Shown: positions 1 through 11,644 of the stretch, piece by piece
Layout of the letters: every line of letters begins with the position of its first letter
How positions within the stretch are numbered: position 1 is the first letter of the stretch
From: Piscinibacter sp. XHJ-5
Lineage (GTDB): Bacteria > Pseudomonadota > Gammaproteobacteria > Burkholderiales > Burkholderiaceae_C
Assembly (NCBI RefSeq): GCF_029855045.1
Contig: NZ_CP123228.1
Span: 806,001-870,000 of the forward strand
Length of the DNA stretch: 64,000 nt
Direction: 5' to 3'
Notes under the pieces: model-generated
The model's input: only the letters and a program-made list of their open reading frames with translations
Databases searched by the model: none
Told to the model about the DNA's origin: nothing
Made by a program: the position numbers and the translations under genes

Positions 1-2
1 GC

Positions 3-173
3 GGCACGCATCTCATCGACACGCCCGGTCGCGCCTTGCTGATCGGCTTCGGCATCGCCGCGAGCCCCGTCGGCGTGCGGCTGCAGGCGCGGCTTCCTGC
101 GGGGACGATCAGGACGATGGTGGTGCTGGTGCTGGCCGCGTCGTCGGGCTATGTGCTGTTGGGGGCTGGCTGA
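3..173 (+). CDS. C-terminal end of a TauE/SafE-type membrane permease (partial)
   Basis: The frame is open from the window edge to TGA at 171-173 and gives 56 residues. The peptide has a hydrophobic segment, then a GxxxxxxxxxRLP stretch with a basic turn, then a final hydrophobic helix (VVLVLAASSGYVLL). This is the usual ending of the TauE/SafE (sulfite/organosulfonate exporter-like) family, an inner-membrane protein with about eight helices. Only the last two helices are visible, so the family call is tentative and no substrate can be given. It converges on galM with 33 bp between the stops and no clear terminator. Confidence 0.5.
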   Translation, partial: GTHLIDTPGRALLIGFGIAASPVGVRLQARLPAGTIRTMVVLVLAASSGYVLLGAG

Positions 174-206
174 GGGCCTCTCCCGCAACCGGGACAGAGC
201 GAACCG

Positions 207-1184
207 CTACTTGAACGCGTAGCGGATCCAGTGGCGGTACACCTCGCCCGGCTTCAGCCAGCAGCTGGGCTGCGGCCACTCCGGGTGATTGGGGCTGTCG
301 GGCAGGAACTGGGGCTCCAGCGCGACGGCTGCGCAAGCCGGATACGCGGCACCGGAGGGCGTTGCGAGGTACTGGCCGGCATAGAACTGGATCGCCGGCA
401 GGCTCGTCGAGAGCGACATGCGCAGCGCGCCGTCGGTCGACGACAGCTCGGCGGCAGGCTGCGTGCCGGCGAGCAGCCACGCATGGTCGTATCCGCCGGC
501 CTGGCGCTGCTGCTCGTCGCGCAGCCAGTCCGCCGCAATCGGCTTGCCGCTGCGAAAGTCGAAGCCGGTGCCTTCGACATCGGCCAGCGGCCCGAGCGGA
601 ATCAGCTCGCGGTCCACCGGCAGGAAGCGATCGGCCGCGATGCGCAGCCGATGTCCCCGCACGTCGCCGGGCGCGCCGTCGAGATTGAAGTAGGCGTGGT
701 TGGTGAGGCACACCGGGCTCGCGGCGCTCACGCGCGCGACCGCCTCCATCTCGATGGTCATCGCGTCCAGCAGGCGATAGCTCACCTCGGCGTGCAGCTC
801 GCCCGGATAGCCCTGGTCGCCATCCGGCGACACCAACGCCAGGCGGGCCGACATGTCGTCGGCACCGACCAAGGTCCACTCGCGTGCATCGAATCCCTGG
901 GGCCCGCCGTGGAGCTGGTGCCTGGAGCCGGCATTCGGCTGCAGTGCCCACGAGCGTTCACCGAGCGCGATGCGCGCCGAGCCGATGCGATTGGCGTAGC
1001 GGCCGATGGTGGCGCCGATGTAGGCGCTGCGCGCCGCGGCGTCCGGCAGGGCCGGCCGCTCCAGGATGACGCTGCGTTGCGAGCCGTCGGCCAGCGGCAC
1101 CCTGCACGACAGCCAGGACGCTCCGAAGGTCGACAGCGTGAGCGACAGGCCCTGGGGGTGCCGCAGGTGGATCGTGCGGGTCAT
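207..1184 (-). CDS. galM: Aldose 1-epimerase (galactose mutarotase)
   Basis: A 325-residue protein of normal family length. It interconverts alpha and beta anomers of galactose and other aldoses in the cytoplasm. Family motifs are visible in order: GRYANRI near residue 62, the RHQLHGG substrate motif near residue 88, the NHAYFNL motif with the catalytic His near residue 162, and LEPQFLPDSPNHP near residue 290 with the catalytic Glu. It is the last gene of a minus-strand operon with galT, galK and the oxidative sugar genes. Its ATG overlaps the aldo/keto reductase stop by 4 bp, so coupled translation is likely. Mutarotation serves both the Leloir route and the NAD-dependent sugar dehydrogenase. 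Confidence 0.93.
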   Translation of the reverse strand: MTRTIHLRHPQGLSLTLSTFGASWLSCRVPLADGSQRSVILERPALPDAAARSAYIGATIGRYANRIGSARIALGERSWALQPNAGSRHQLHGGPQGFDAREWTLVGADDMSARLALVSPDGDQGYPGELHAEVSYRLLDAMTIEMEAVARVSAASPVCLTNHAYFNLDGAPGDVRGHRLRIAADRFLPVDRELIPLGPLADVEGTGFDFRSGKPIAADWLRDEQQRQAGGYDHAWLLAGTQPAAELSSTDGALRMSLSTSLPAIQFYAGQYLATPSGAAYPACAAVALEPQFLPDSPNHPEWPQPSCWLKPGEVYRHWIRYAFK

Positions 1185-2197
1185 GGCGCATCCTTCCCGT
1201 GTCGCGCGAGCAGGTCGTCGAGCGCCGCCAGCTCGTCGGTCGCGAGCACCGGCGCGCGCAACGCGCTCACGGCCTCGCGCACCTGCGACGGGCGGCTGGC
1301 GCCGATCAGCACCGAGGCCATCACCTCATGGCGCAGCACCCAGGCGAGCGCGAGCTGCGCCAGCGTCTGTCGGCGCGACCGGGCGAAGTCGTTCAGCTGC
1401 GCGATGAGCTGCACGCGCTGCGCGGTCAGGTGCGCGGGACGCAGAAAGCCGCGCGTGCCCGCGGCCCGCGAGTCGGCCGGAATGCGGCCGTCGAGATAGC
1501 GGTCGGTGAGCAGACCCTGCGCCAGCGGCGAGAACGCGATGCCGCCGATGCCCTCCTCGGCAAGCGCGGGCAGCAGATCGGCTTCGATCCCGCGGTCGAG
1601 CAGGTTGTAGCGCCCCTGGTGGATCAGGCAGGGCGCGCCCATCTCACGCAGCAGCGCGGCGGCGCGCCGCGTCAGCTCGGCAGGGTAGTTGGACAGGCCG
1701 ACATAGAGGGTGCGTCCGGAGCGCACGAGGTGCGCCAGCGCGTCCATCGTTTCCTCCAGCGGCGTGCGCGGGTCGGGACGGTGGTGATAGAAGATGTCGA
1801 CGTAGTCGACCCCCAGGCGGCGCAGGCTCTGGTCGAGGCTGGCGACCAGGTACTTGCGCGAGCCCCAGTCGCCGTACGGGCCAGGCCACATCGTGTAGCC
1901 CGCCTTGGTCGCGATGACCAGCTCGTCACGATGGCCACGCAGGTCGCCGCGCAGCAGCGCGCCCAGGGTCTCCTCGGCCGAACCCGGCGGCGGCCCGTAG
2001 TTGTTGGCGAGGTCGAAGTGCGTGATGCCCAGGTCGAAGGCGGCACGCACGATGGCGCGTGCATTCTCCGCATCGTCCTGCGCGCCGAAGTTGTGCCACA
2101 GGCCCAGCGACACGGCCGGCAGATCGAGGCCGCTGCGGCCGCAGCGGCGGAACGTCATCGCCTCGTAGCGCGTCGTCGCCGCGCGGTGGTCCTGCAT
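1181..2197 (-). CDS. Aldo/keto reductase, YghZ/Tas-like
   Basis: A 338-residue AKR-superfamily protein, a cytoplasmic NAD(P)H-dependent carbonyl reductase with a TIM-barrel fold. The Asp/Tyr region (DLANNYGPPPG), the catalytic Lys (IATKAGY) and the His (FYHHRPDP) are all present. The long insert with W-PYGDWGSRKY is typical of the L-glyceraldehyde-3-phosphate reductase (YghZ) group. It lies 3 bp after galK and overlaps galM by 4 bp, so it belongs to the gal operon. A role in galactose or arabinose metabolism, for example sugar reduction or aldehyde detoxification, is inferred only from context. Confidence 0.88.
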   Translation of the reverse strand: MQDHRAATTRYEAMTFRRCGRSGLDLPAVSLGLWHNFGAQDDAENARAIVRAAFDLGITHFDLANNYGPPPGSAEETLGALLRGDLRGHRDELVIATKAGYTMWPGPYGDWGSRKYLVASLDQSLRRLGVDYVDIFYHHRPDPRTPLEETMDALAHLVRSGRTLYVGLSNYPAELTRRAAALLREMGAPCLIHQGRYNLLDRGIEADLLPALAEEGIGGIAFSPLAQGLLTDRYLDGRIPADSRAAGTRGFLRPAHLTAQRVQLIAQLNDFARSRRQTLAQLALAWVLRHEVMASVLIGASRPSQVREAVSALRAPVLATDELAALDDLLARHGKDAP

Positions 2198-2200
2198 CGA

Positions 2201-5401
<3,201 letters not shown>

Positions 5402-5411
5402 GGGAGCACCT

Positions 5412-7142
5412 TCAGTGAGAGTGTCGCGGCACGGCGGAACCTCGGCAGCCGACGAGGAAATCGAGGTCGCAGCCTTCGTCGGCCTGCAGCACGTGGTTGA
5501 TGTACAGCTTCTGGTAGCCGCCCTCGGCCGATGCCGGCTGCAGCGTCAGCCCGGACATGCGCTCGGCCAGCTCGGCGTCGGAGATTTCCAGGTGCAGGCG
5601 GCCGGCCTCGCAGTCGAGCTCGATCCAGTCGCCGTCGCGCACCGCGGCCAGCGGCCCGCCCGCGGCTGCCTCGGGCGCGACATGCAGCACGACGGTGCCG
5701 TAGGCGGTGCCGCTCATGCGGGCGTCGGAGATGCGCACCATGTCCTTCACGCCCTGACGCAGCAGCTTGGGCGGCAGGCCCATGTTGCCCACCTCCGCCA
5801 TGCCGGGATAGCCCTTGGGGCCGCAGTTCTTCATCACGAGCACCGAGCTCGCGTCGACCTCGAGCGCCTCGTCGGCGATGCGCCGCTTGTAGTCCTCGAG
5901 GTTCTCGAACACCACGGCGCGCCCGCGGTGGCGCAGCAGCTCGGGGGAGGCCGCCGACGGCTTGAGCACGGCCCCGCGCGGCGACAGGTTGCCGCGCAGG
6001 ACGCGGATGCCGCCGTCGTCGATCAGCGGCTTGGCGATCGGGCGGATCACCTCTTCGTTGTAGTTGGGCGCATCGCAGACGTTCTCCCAGAGCGTGCGGC
6101 CGTTGACGGTCAGAGCGTCGGGATGCGGCAGCAGGCCGTGCTCACCGAGGCGGCGCAGCACCGCGGGCAGGCCGCCGGCGTAATAGAACTCCTCCATCAA
6201 GTAGCGGCCCGATGGCATCAGGTCGACGATGGTCGGCGTTCCGCGGCCCAGGCGGGTCCAGTCTTCCAGTTCCAGCGGCACGCCGATGCGCCCGGCGATG
6301 GCCTTCAGGTGGATGACTGCATTGGTCGAGCCGCCGATGGCGGCATTGGTGCGGATCGCGTTCTCGAACGCCGCGCGGGTGAGGATCTTCGACAGCGTCA
6401 GGTCCTCGAGCGCCATCTCGACGATGCGGATGCCCGACATGTGCGCGAGCACATAGCGGCGCGCGTCGACGGCGGGGATCGCGGCGTTGTGCGGCAGCGC
6501 CGCGCCGAGCGCCTCGGCCATGCAGGCCATGGTCGAGGCCGTGCCCATGGTGTTGCAGGTGCCGGTGGAGCGCGACATGCCCCCCTCGGCGGCGAGGAAC
6601 TGGTGCAGCTTGATCTCGCCGGCCTTCAGCGATTCGTGCAGCTGCCACACGGCGGTGCCCGAGCCGATGTCGCGGCCTTCGAGCTTGCCGTTGAGCATGG
6701 GGCCGCCGCTGACGACGATGGCCGGCACGTCGCAGCTCGCCGCGCCCATCATCAGCGCGGGCGTCGTCTTGTCGCAGCCGACGAGCAGCACGACGGCGTC
6801 GACCGGATTGCCGCGGATCGCTTCCTCGACATCCATCGACGCGAGGTTGCGCGTCAGCATCGCGGTGGGACGCAGATTCGATTCGCCGTTGGAGAACACC
6901 GGGAACTCGACCGGAAAGCCGCCCGCCTCGTAGACGCCGCGCTTGACGTGTTCGGCGATCTTGCGGAAGTGCGCGTTGCAGGGCGTGAGCTCGGACCAGG
7001 TGTTGCAGATGCCGATGATGGGCTTGCCCTGGAACTCGTGATCGGGGATGCCCTGGTTCTTCATCCAGCTGCGGTACATGAAGCCGTTCTTGTCGGCGGT
7101 TCCGAACCATTCGGCCGAACGCAACTTCTTCCGGTCGGACAT
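5412..7142 (-). CDS. araC: IlvD/Edd-family dehydratase, probable L-arabonate dehydratase
   Basis: A 576-residue iron-sulfur dehydratase of the pentonate subgroup. It probably converts L-arabonate (and possibly D-galactonate or D-fuconate) to the 2-keto-3-deoxy acid. Predicted [2Fe-2S] ligands are C55 (TPCNAH), C123 (GCDKTTP) and C196 (GTCNTMGTAS). The SGGPMLNGK and IGGSTNAVIH family motifs are also present. It is the first gene of the minus-strand operon dehydratase-araD1-galT-galK-AKR-galM. The symbol araC here means the pentonate dehydratase, not the enteric regulator. Specificity is assigned from neighbours, since sequence alone does not separate arabonate, xylonate and galactonate dehydratases. 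Confidence 0.87.
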   Translation of the reverse strand: MSDRKKLRSAEWFGTADKNGFMYRSWMKNQGIPDHEFQGKPIIGICNTWSELTPCNAHFRKIAEHVKRGVYEAGGFPVEFPVFSNGESNLRPTAMLTRNLASMDVEEAIRGNPVDAVVLLVGCDKTTPALMMGAASCDVPAIVVSGGPMLNGKLEGRDIGSGTAVWQLHESLKAGEIKLHQFLAAEGGMSRSTGTCNTMGTASTMACMAEALGAALPHNAAIPAVDARRYVLAHMSGIRIVEMALEDLTLSKILTRAAFENAIRTNAAIGGSTNAVIHLKAIAGRIGVPLELEDWTRLGRGTPTIVDLMPSGRYLMEEFYYAGGLPAVLRRLGEHGLLPHPDALTVNGRTLWENVCDAPNYNEEVIRPIAKPLIDDGGIRVLRGNLSPRGAVLKPSAASPELLRHRGRAVVFENLEDYKRRIADEALEVDASSVLVMKNCGPKGYPGMAEVGNMGLPPKLLRQGVKDMVRISDARMSGTAYGTVVLHVAPEAAAGGPLAAVRDGDWIELDCEAGRLHLEISDAELAERMSGLTLQPASAEGGYQKLYINHVLQADEGCDLDFLVGCRGSAVPRHSH

Positions 7143-7265
7143 GTTGTCTCCTGTGGCCTCTTGCCGGTGTGCTTATGCGAAACCGTGAAGACTACGGGGA
7201 TCAGCGATATCCAACCAATGAGATCTTTGGCGGCAGGGATATGGATATCGGCATGCCTGCAGGGG
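7143..7265 (-). promoter_or_regulatory. Promoter region of the dehydratase-gal operon with a long-spaced inverted repeat
   Basis: This 123-bp gap precedes the dehydratase. It holds a perfect 8-bp inverted repeat, CGATATCC at 7205-7212 and GGATATCG at 7243-7250, with 30 bp between arms. An imperfect dyad CCAATGAGATCTTTGG (7215-7230) lies inside it. The A+T-rich composition stands out from the surroundings. A LysR-type dimer-of-dimers site for the neighbouring GbpR-like protein is a reasonable guess, but no site has been shown. Confidence 0.45.
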
Positions 7266-8216
7266 TCAGCCCGCGAAACGGCACGGTGCCAGGCCGACCG
7301 CGTCGGTTTCCACCGCGAACAGCGCCCCGGCCAGCGGCTGGGCGGCGAGCTGCTCGGCCGACAACTCGATGGCCGCGCTGGTGACGAACAGCGTGCGCAG
7401 ATCGGGGCCGCCGAAGGCGACGTTGGTGATGTTGGAGGTGGGCATCGCGATGCGCGCCAACTCGCGGCCGTCGTCGGGGGCGTGGCAGGTGACGCAGCCG
7501 CCGGCCCAGTGCGCGATCCACAGGCGGCCGTCGCGGTCGGTCGTCATGCCGTCCGGATAGCCGTCGCCGTGGGCGAAGCGCAGCCACGCATGCGGGCGGG
7601 CGAGCGTGCCGCCGGCCGGATCGAAATCCGCACGATGGACGACGTTGCGCGCCGTGTCGTTGAGCCACAGGGTGCGCCCGTCGGGCGACCAGGCCGGACC
7701 GTTGTTCACCGGGAAGTTGTCGGGCCAGATGCGCGTGATGTCGTGAGCCGACACGGCATAGAGCGAACCCGTTGGCGAGCGGCAGGCCATGTCCATCGAG
7801 CCGACCCAGAAGCGGCCCTGGGCGTCGCACTTGCCGTCGTTGAAGCGGTTGCCCGGCAGGTGAGCTTCGGGCTCATGCAGGGTCTGCAAGCTGCCGGTGT
7901 CCGGATCGAACAGGGCGATGCGATGACGCAGCGCCACGATCAGCCCCGGGGCGGCGGATCGTTCGGCGATGGCGCCGATGGTCTCGTCGAAGTCCCATTG
8001 CGCCTGCCGGCCCGTCGACGGGTGCAGTCTCAAGAGGCGCTGGCCGAGGATGTCGACCCAGTAAATCGCCTGCTGCCCGACCGACCAGCACAGGCCTTCC
8101 CCGAGTTGTGCGGCAGCGGGCCAGAGGGCTTGTGGCGAGCCGCAGTGCGGAGACGCGAAGGAGGACATGCGGCGCGAAGGAGACGGCTTGACGGGCTCGA
8201 TCGTATCGAGGCACAT
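7266..8216 (-). CDS. SMP-30/gluconolactonase family lactonase, probable L-arabinolactonase
   Basis: A 316-residue six-bladed beta-propeller lactonase that opens a sugar lactone to the aldonate, the second step of oxidative arabinose or galactose use. Predicted divalent-metal ligands are E40 (QLGEGLCW), N172 (PVNNGPAW) and D222 (YPDGM), with NRFNDGKCD near residue 126. The start is uncertain: neither the first ATG (8216) nor the internal ATG at 8168 has a clear Shine-Dalgarno sequence. Starting at 8168 would remove 16 residues that the family does not need. It is divergent from the SDR sugar dehydrogenase, its presumed upstream partner in the pathway. Confidence 0.86.
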   Translation of the reverse strand: MCLDTIEPVKPSPSRRMSSFASPHCGSPQALWPAAAQLGEGLCWSVGQQAIYWVDILGQRLLRLHPSTGRQAQWDFDETIGAIAERSAAPGLIVALRHRIALFDPDTGSLQTLHEPEAHLPGNRFNDGKCDAQGRFWVGSMDMACRSPTGSLYAVSAHDITRIWPDNFPVNNGPAWSPDGRTLWLNDTARNVVHRADFDPAGGTLARPHAWLRFAHGDGYPDGMTTDRDGRLWIAHWAGGCVTCHAPDDGRELARIAMPTSNITNVAFGGPDLRTLFVTSAAIELSAEQLAAQPLAGALFAVETDAVGLAPCRFAG

Positions 8217-8279
8217 TGATAATAGGAAATATATAGATACGCATCAGTTCATATCAAATTTGCAATCACGGAGACGTTC
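8217..8279. promoter_or_regulatory. Divergent promoter region, lactonase / sugar dehydrogenase
   Basis: A 63-bp A+T-rich gap between divergent genes. It contains TTGATA (8216-8221) and its inverse TATCAA (8252-8257) with 30 bp between them, the same arm spacing as the repeat at 7205-7250. ATAGGAAATATATAG lies between the arms. GGAG at about 8270-8273 is the ribosome site for the SDR. Shared control by the nearby LysR regulator is inferred from the matched geometry only. Confidence 0.4.
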
Positions 8280-9071
8280 ATGACGACACTGCGCCAGATC
8301 GACGGAGCCCAGTTGGCCCGCTACCCCAGCCTGGAGGGGCAGAGCGTCTTCGTCACCGGAGGCGGCAGCGGCATCGGCGCTGCCATCGTGAAGGCTTTCG
8401 CGTCGCAGGGCGCGCGGGTCGCCTTCATCGACATCGCGCGCGAGGCCAGCGAGGCGCTGGCCCGGGAGATCGAGGCGGCCGACCAGCCGCCGCCGTGGTG
8501 GGAGGTTTGCGACGTGAGCGACATCGCCGCGCTCCAGGCGGCCATCGGGCGCGCCTCGTCGGCCATCGGCGACTTCTCGGTGCTGGTCAACAACGTCGCC
8601 AGCGACGACCGCCACGCCATGGAGTCGGTGACGGTCGACTACTGGGATCGGCGCATGGCGATCAACCAGCGGCCCGCCTTCTTCGCCGTCCAGGCGGTCG
8701 TGCCCGGGATGAAGCGACGTGGCGGCGGGTCCATCATCAACCTCGGGTCCTCCGGCTGGCAGCTGAAGGAGGGCGGCTATCCGTGCTACGCGATCGCCAA
8801 GTCGTCGGTCAACGGGCTCACCCGTGGCCTCGCCGCGCCGCTGGGCGCCCACCGCATCCGCGTGAACACCGTGACGCCCGGCTGGGTGATGACCGAGCGC
8901 CAGCTCAAGCTCAACCTCGACGCGCAGAGCGAGCAGGCGCTGCGCGAAGCCCAGTGCCTGCCCGACCTGCTGCAGAGCGAGGACATCGCGCGCATGGTGC
9001 TGTTCCTCGCGTCCGACGACGGCGCCATGTGCTCGGCGCAGGAGTTCAAGGTGGACGGGGGGTGGATGTGA
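8280..9071 (+). CDS. SDR-family sugar 1-dehydrogenase (L-arabinose/D-galactose type)
   Basis: A 263-residue classical short-chain dehydrogenase. The nucleotide-binding TGGGSGIG is at residues 26-33, NNV near 104-106, and the catalytic Ser/Tyr/Lys at about S157, Y170 and K174 (YAIAK). Asp51 after beta-strand 2 favours NAD. The context of a lactonase, aldonate dehydratase, AraD1 and semialdehyde dehydrogenase points to oxidation of L-arabinose or D-galactose to the lactone, the first step of the pathway. It is transcribed away from the lactonase and converges on the GbpR-like gene with a 3-bp gap. The substrate is inferred, and a generic SDR cannot be excluded. Confidence 0.82.
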   Translation: MTTLRQIDGAQLARYPSLEGQSVFVTGGGSGIGAAIVKAFASQGARVAFIDIAREASEALAREIEAADQPPPWWEVCDVSDIAALQAAIGRASSAIGDFSVLVNNVASDDRHAMESVTVDYWDRRMAINQRPAFFAVQAVVPGMKRRGGGSIINLGSSGWQLKEGGYPCYAIAKSSVNGLTRGLAAPLGAHRIRVNTVTPGWVMTERQLKLNLDAQSEQALREAQCLPDLLQSEDIARMVLFLASDDGAMCSAQEFKVDGGWM

Positions 9072-9074
9072 GCG

Positions 9075-10034
9075 CTACGCCGCGGCCTCCAGCGTCACCC
9101 CGTACATCTCCGCCGCGGCCGACTTCAGCGCCGCGAGCATGACCCGCGCGGCCGGCGAGAGCGGCCGGTCGGTGCGCGTGATGATGCCGAAGGCGTCCAT
9201 GCGGCAGGGCAGCTCGATGGGCAGCACGGCGACGATGCCGTGCCGGGCGTAGTAATGGCCGACGTCGCCGGCGAGCAGCCCGATGGCGTCGCCTTCGCCG
9301 ATCATCTTGGTCACGAACAGCAGCGCGGCGGTCTCGATGAGGTCGGCCGGCGCGTCCAGGCCTTCCTCGCGGAACATGAGGTCGAAGCGGTGGCGCAGCA
9401 CGCTGCCTTCGGGCGGCACGATCCAGCTGCGGCTCGACAGGTCGCGCAGGCTCAACCCGTCGACACCCAGCAGCGGATGGCCCGGCCGCACCACGGCCAC
9501 CGCCGGCTCCTCGGCGAGCGCCTCGTAGCGCAGCGCGGTCTTGTCGTGCTGCGCGAACAGGCGCGCCACGAGCATGTCGATCCTGCTTTGCGCCATGCGC
9601 TCCATCAGCACGTCGCTGGTCTCGATCAGAAGCGACACGCGCAGGGTCGGATGCGCCTGCTTCACCGCCGAGATGGCCTGCGGCAGCAGCATCAGCCCGG
9701 GTGTCGTGATCGCGCCCACGCTCACCTGGCCGAAGCGCCCGGACTTCAGGGCCTGCACCTCGTCGTGCGCCTGGTTCAGGCTGGCCAGCGCGACACGCGC
9801 GTGGCGGATCATCGCCTCGCCATACCAGGTGGGCCGCATGCCGCGCGGCAGCCTGTCGAACAGCGGCACGTCCAGCACGTCCTCCAGGTCCTTCAGCAGC
9901 TTGGACGCGGCCGGCTGCGTCATGTTGAGCACGTCGGCCGCGCGGTGGATGTTGCCTTCCTCGGCGATGGCGACCAGCAGCAGCAACTGGCGTGTCTTCA
10001 GCCGCGCGCGGATGAACCAGTGCGTGTAATTCAT
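9075..10034 (-). CDS. gbpR: LysR-type regulator, GbpR-like
   Basis: A 319-residue LysR-family protein: winged HTH at about residues 10-70 (MTQPAASKLLKDLEDVL) and a periplasmic-binding-like effector domain after residue 95. I use the ATG at 10034 because LysR proteins of this group begin with a short MNYTHWFIRARLKTRQL segment; an open extension to 10109 has no family similarity. GbpR regulates chvE and sugar genes in Agrobacterium and Azospirillum. Here the gene sits between the oxidative pathway and a ChvE operon transcribed divergently from it, so it probably controls both in response to arabinose or galactose. The symbol rests on context plus family. Confidence 0.8.
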   Translation of the reverse strand: MNYTHWFIRARLKTRQLLLLVAIAEEGNIHRAADVLNMTQPAASKLLKDLEDVLDVPLFDRLPRGMRPTWYGEAMIRHARVALASLNQAHDEVQALKSGRFGQVSVGAITTPGLMLLPQAISAVKQAHPTLRVSLLIETSDVLMERMAQSRIDMLVARLFAQHDKTALRYEALAEEPAVAVVRPGHPLLGVDGLSLRDLSSRSWIVPPEGSVLRHRFDLMFREEGLDAPADLIETAALLFVTKMIGEGDAIGLLAGDVGHYYARHGIVAVLPIELPCRMDAFGIITRTDRPLSPAARVMLAALKSAAAEMYGVTLEAAA

Positions 10035-10157
10035 GAGCGATCTAGGGTTTCCATTGATCCGAAATCCTATATGGCTCCCCGCCAAATAACTATTAGGCCT
10101 ATATCCCATGGCTCCCTACCATTCGGCACCTTTCAGCCACGGGCCGACCCGGGGACC
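10035..10157. promoter_or_regulatory. Divergent regulatory region, gbpR / transporter operon
   Basis: A 123-bp gap between the LysR gene and the semialdehyde dehydrogenase. It contains direct repeats CCTATAT at 10066-10072 and 10098-10104, and ATGGCTCCC at 10071-10079 and 10108-10116. It is A+T-rich like the two other control regions at 7.2 and 8.2 kb. This is the expected place for a LysR autoregulatory and activation site; the exact motif is not established. Confidence 0.4.
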
Positions 10158-11594
10158 ATGCAGAACAGCTTCAGGAACTACATCAACGGACGCTGGGAAA
10201 CCGGCGTCACGACGAGCACCAGCGAGAACCCGTCGGACCTCGCATCGCCGGTCGGCGACTACGTGCGCGGCGACCGTGAGCAGGCCGAGCTCGCGATCCG
10301 CGCCGCGGCCGAGGCGGCACCGGCCTGGGGATTCGCGACGCCGCAGCGCCGCGCCGATGCGCTGGACCAGATCGGCAGCGAGATCCTGGCGCGCAAGGAC
10401 GAGCTCGGCGAGCTGCTGGCGCGCGAGGAGGGCAAGGCGCTTCCAGAAGCGATCGGCGAGGCCGCGCGCGCCGGCAACATCTTCAAGTTCTTCGCCGGCG
10501 AGGCATTGCGCACCGCCGGGGAGAAGCTCGCTTCGGTGCGACCCGGCATCGAGGTCGACGTCACGCGCGAGCCGGTGGGCGTGGTCGGCATCATCGCGCC
10601 CTGGAATTTCCCGTTCGCGATTCCGGCCTGGAAGATCGCGCCGGCGCTCGCTTACGGCAACACGGTGGTGTTCAAGCCCGCCGAGCTGGTGCCGGCCTGC
10701 GGCTGGGCGCTGTCCGAGATCGTGAGCCGCGCCGGACTGCCGGCCGGCGCGTTCAACCTCGTCAACGGCAGCGGCCGCCAGGTGGGACAGGCCATCGTGG
10801 AGAGCCGGCTGGTCGATGCAGTCACCTTCACCGGATCTGAATCCACCGGGGCGCAGGTGATGCAGGCGACCGCCGCGCGCGGCGCCAAGGTGCAGCTCGA
10901 GATGGGCGGCAAGAACCCGCTGGTCGTGCTGGCCGATGCCGACCTCGACCAGGCAGTCGAATGCGCGGTGCAGGGCGCGTTCTTCTCCACCGGCCAGCGC
11001 TGCACCGCCTCCAGCCGGCTGATCGTCGAGGCGGCGGTGCACGACAAGTTCGTTTCCCGGCTGCGGGAACGCATGCGCTCGTTGAAGGTCGGCCACGCGC
11101 TGGCGCGGGGCACCGACATCGGCCCGGTGGCCAGCCGGGCCCAGCTCGAGCAGAACCTCGCCTACATCGTGATCGGCCGCGAAGAGGGCGCCGAGCTCGT
11201 CATGGGGGGCGAAGAGATCAAGGCACCGACGCCCGGCCACTACATGAGCCCGGCGTTGTTCCTGGGCAAGCCCGAGCACCGCATCGCACGCGAGGAGATC
11301 TTCGGACCGGTGGCAGTGGTGCTGCGCGCCGACGGCTACGAGGAGGCGCTCGCGATGGCCAACGACACGCGCTACGGCCTTTGCGCCGGCATCTGCACCG
11401 GCTCGCTGAAGCACGCGATGCACTTCAGGCGCCACGCCCAGGCCGGCATGGTGATGGTCAACCTGCCGACGGCAGGCGTCGACTACCACGTGCCCTTCGG
11501 CGGCCGCAAGGGCTCCAGCCACGGCCCGCGCGAGCAAGGCCGCCACGCCGCCGAGTTCTACACGACCGTGAAGACGGCGTACACGCACGCATGA
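10158..11594 (+). CDS. Aldehyde dehydrogenase, probable alpha-ketoglutaric semialdehyde dehydrogenase
   Basis: A 478-residue NAD(P)-dependent aldehyde dehydrogenase. PWNFP with the oxyanion Asn is at N150, the cofactor Lys at K173, the general base Glu at E248 (LEMGGKNP) and the catalytic Cys at C282 (FSTGQRCTASSR). The C-terminal VDYHVPFGGRKGSS matches the KGSADH/5-dehydro-4-deoxyglucarate branch. It would oxidise the AraD1 product to alpha-ketoglutarate and so close the oxidative arabinose route. The ATG at 10158 was chosen because upstream frame is antisense to gbpR. It is first in the plus-strand transporter operon, 50 bp before ytfQ. Confidence 0.88.
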   Translation: MQNSFRNYINGRWETGVTTSTSENPSDLASPVGDYVRGDREQAELAIRAAAEAAPAWGFATPQRRADALDQIGSEILARKDELGELLAREEGKALPEAIGEAARAGNIFKFFAGEALRTAGEKLASVRPGIEVDVTREPVGVVGIIAPWNFPFAIPAWKIAPALAYGNTVVFKPAELVPACGWALSEIVSRAGLPAGAFNLVNGSGRQVGQAIVESRLVDAVTFTGSESTGAQVMQATAARGAKVQLEMGGKNPLVVLADADLDQAVECAVQGAFFSTGQRCTASSRLIVEAAVHDKFVSRLRERMRSLKVGHALARGTDIGPVASRAQLEQNLAYIVIGREEGAELVMGGEEIKAPTPGHYMSPALFLGKPEHRIAREEIFGPVAVVLRADGYEEALAMANDTRYGLCAGICTGSLKHAMHFRRHAQAGMVMVNLPTAGVDYHVPFGGRKGSSHGPREQGRHAAEFYTTVKTAYTHA

Positions 11595-11644
11595 GTGGCA
11601 CAGAACCACCCAGGCCTTCCCAAGACCAACCCCAGGAGACAACG

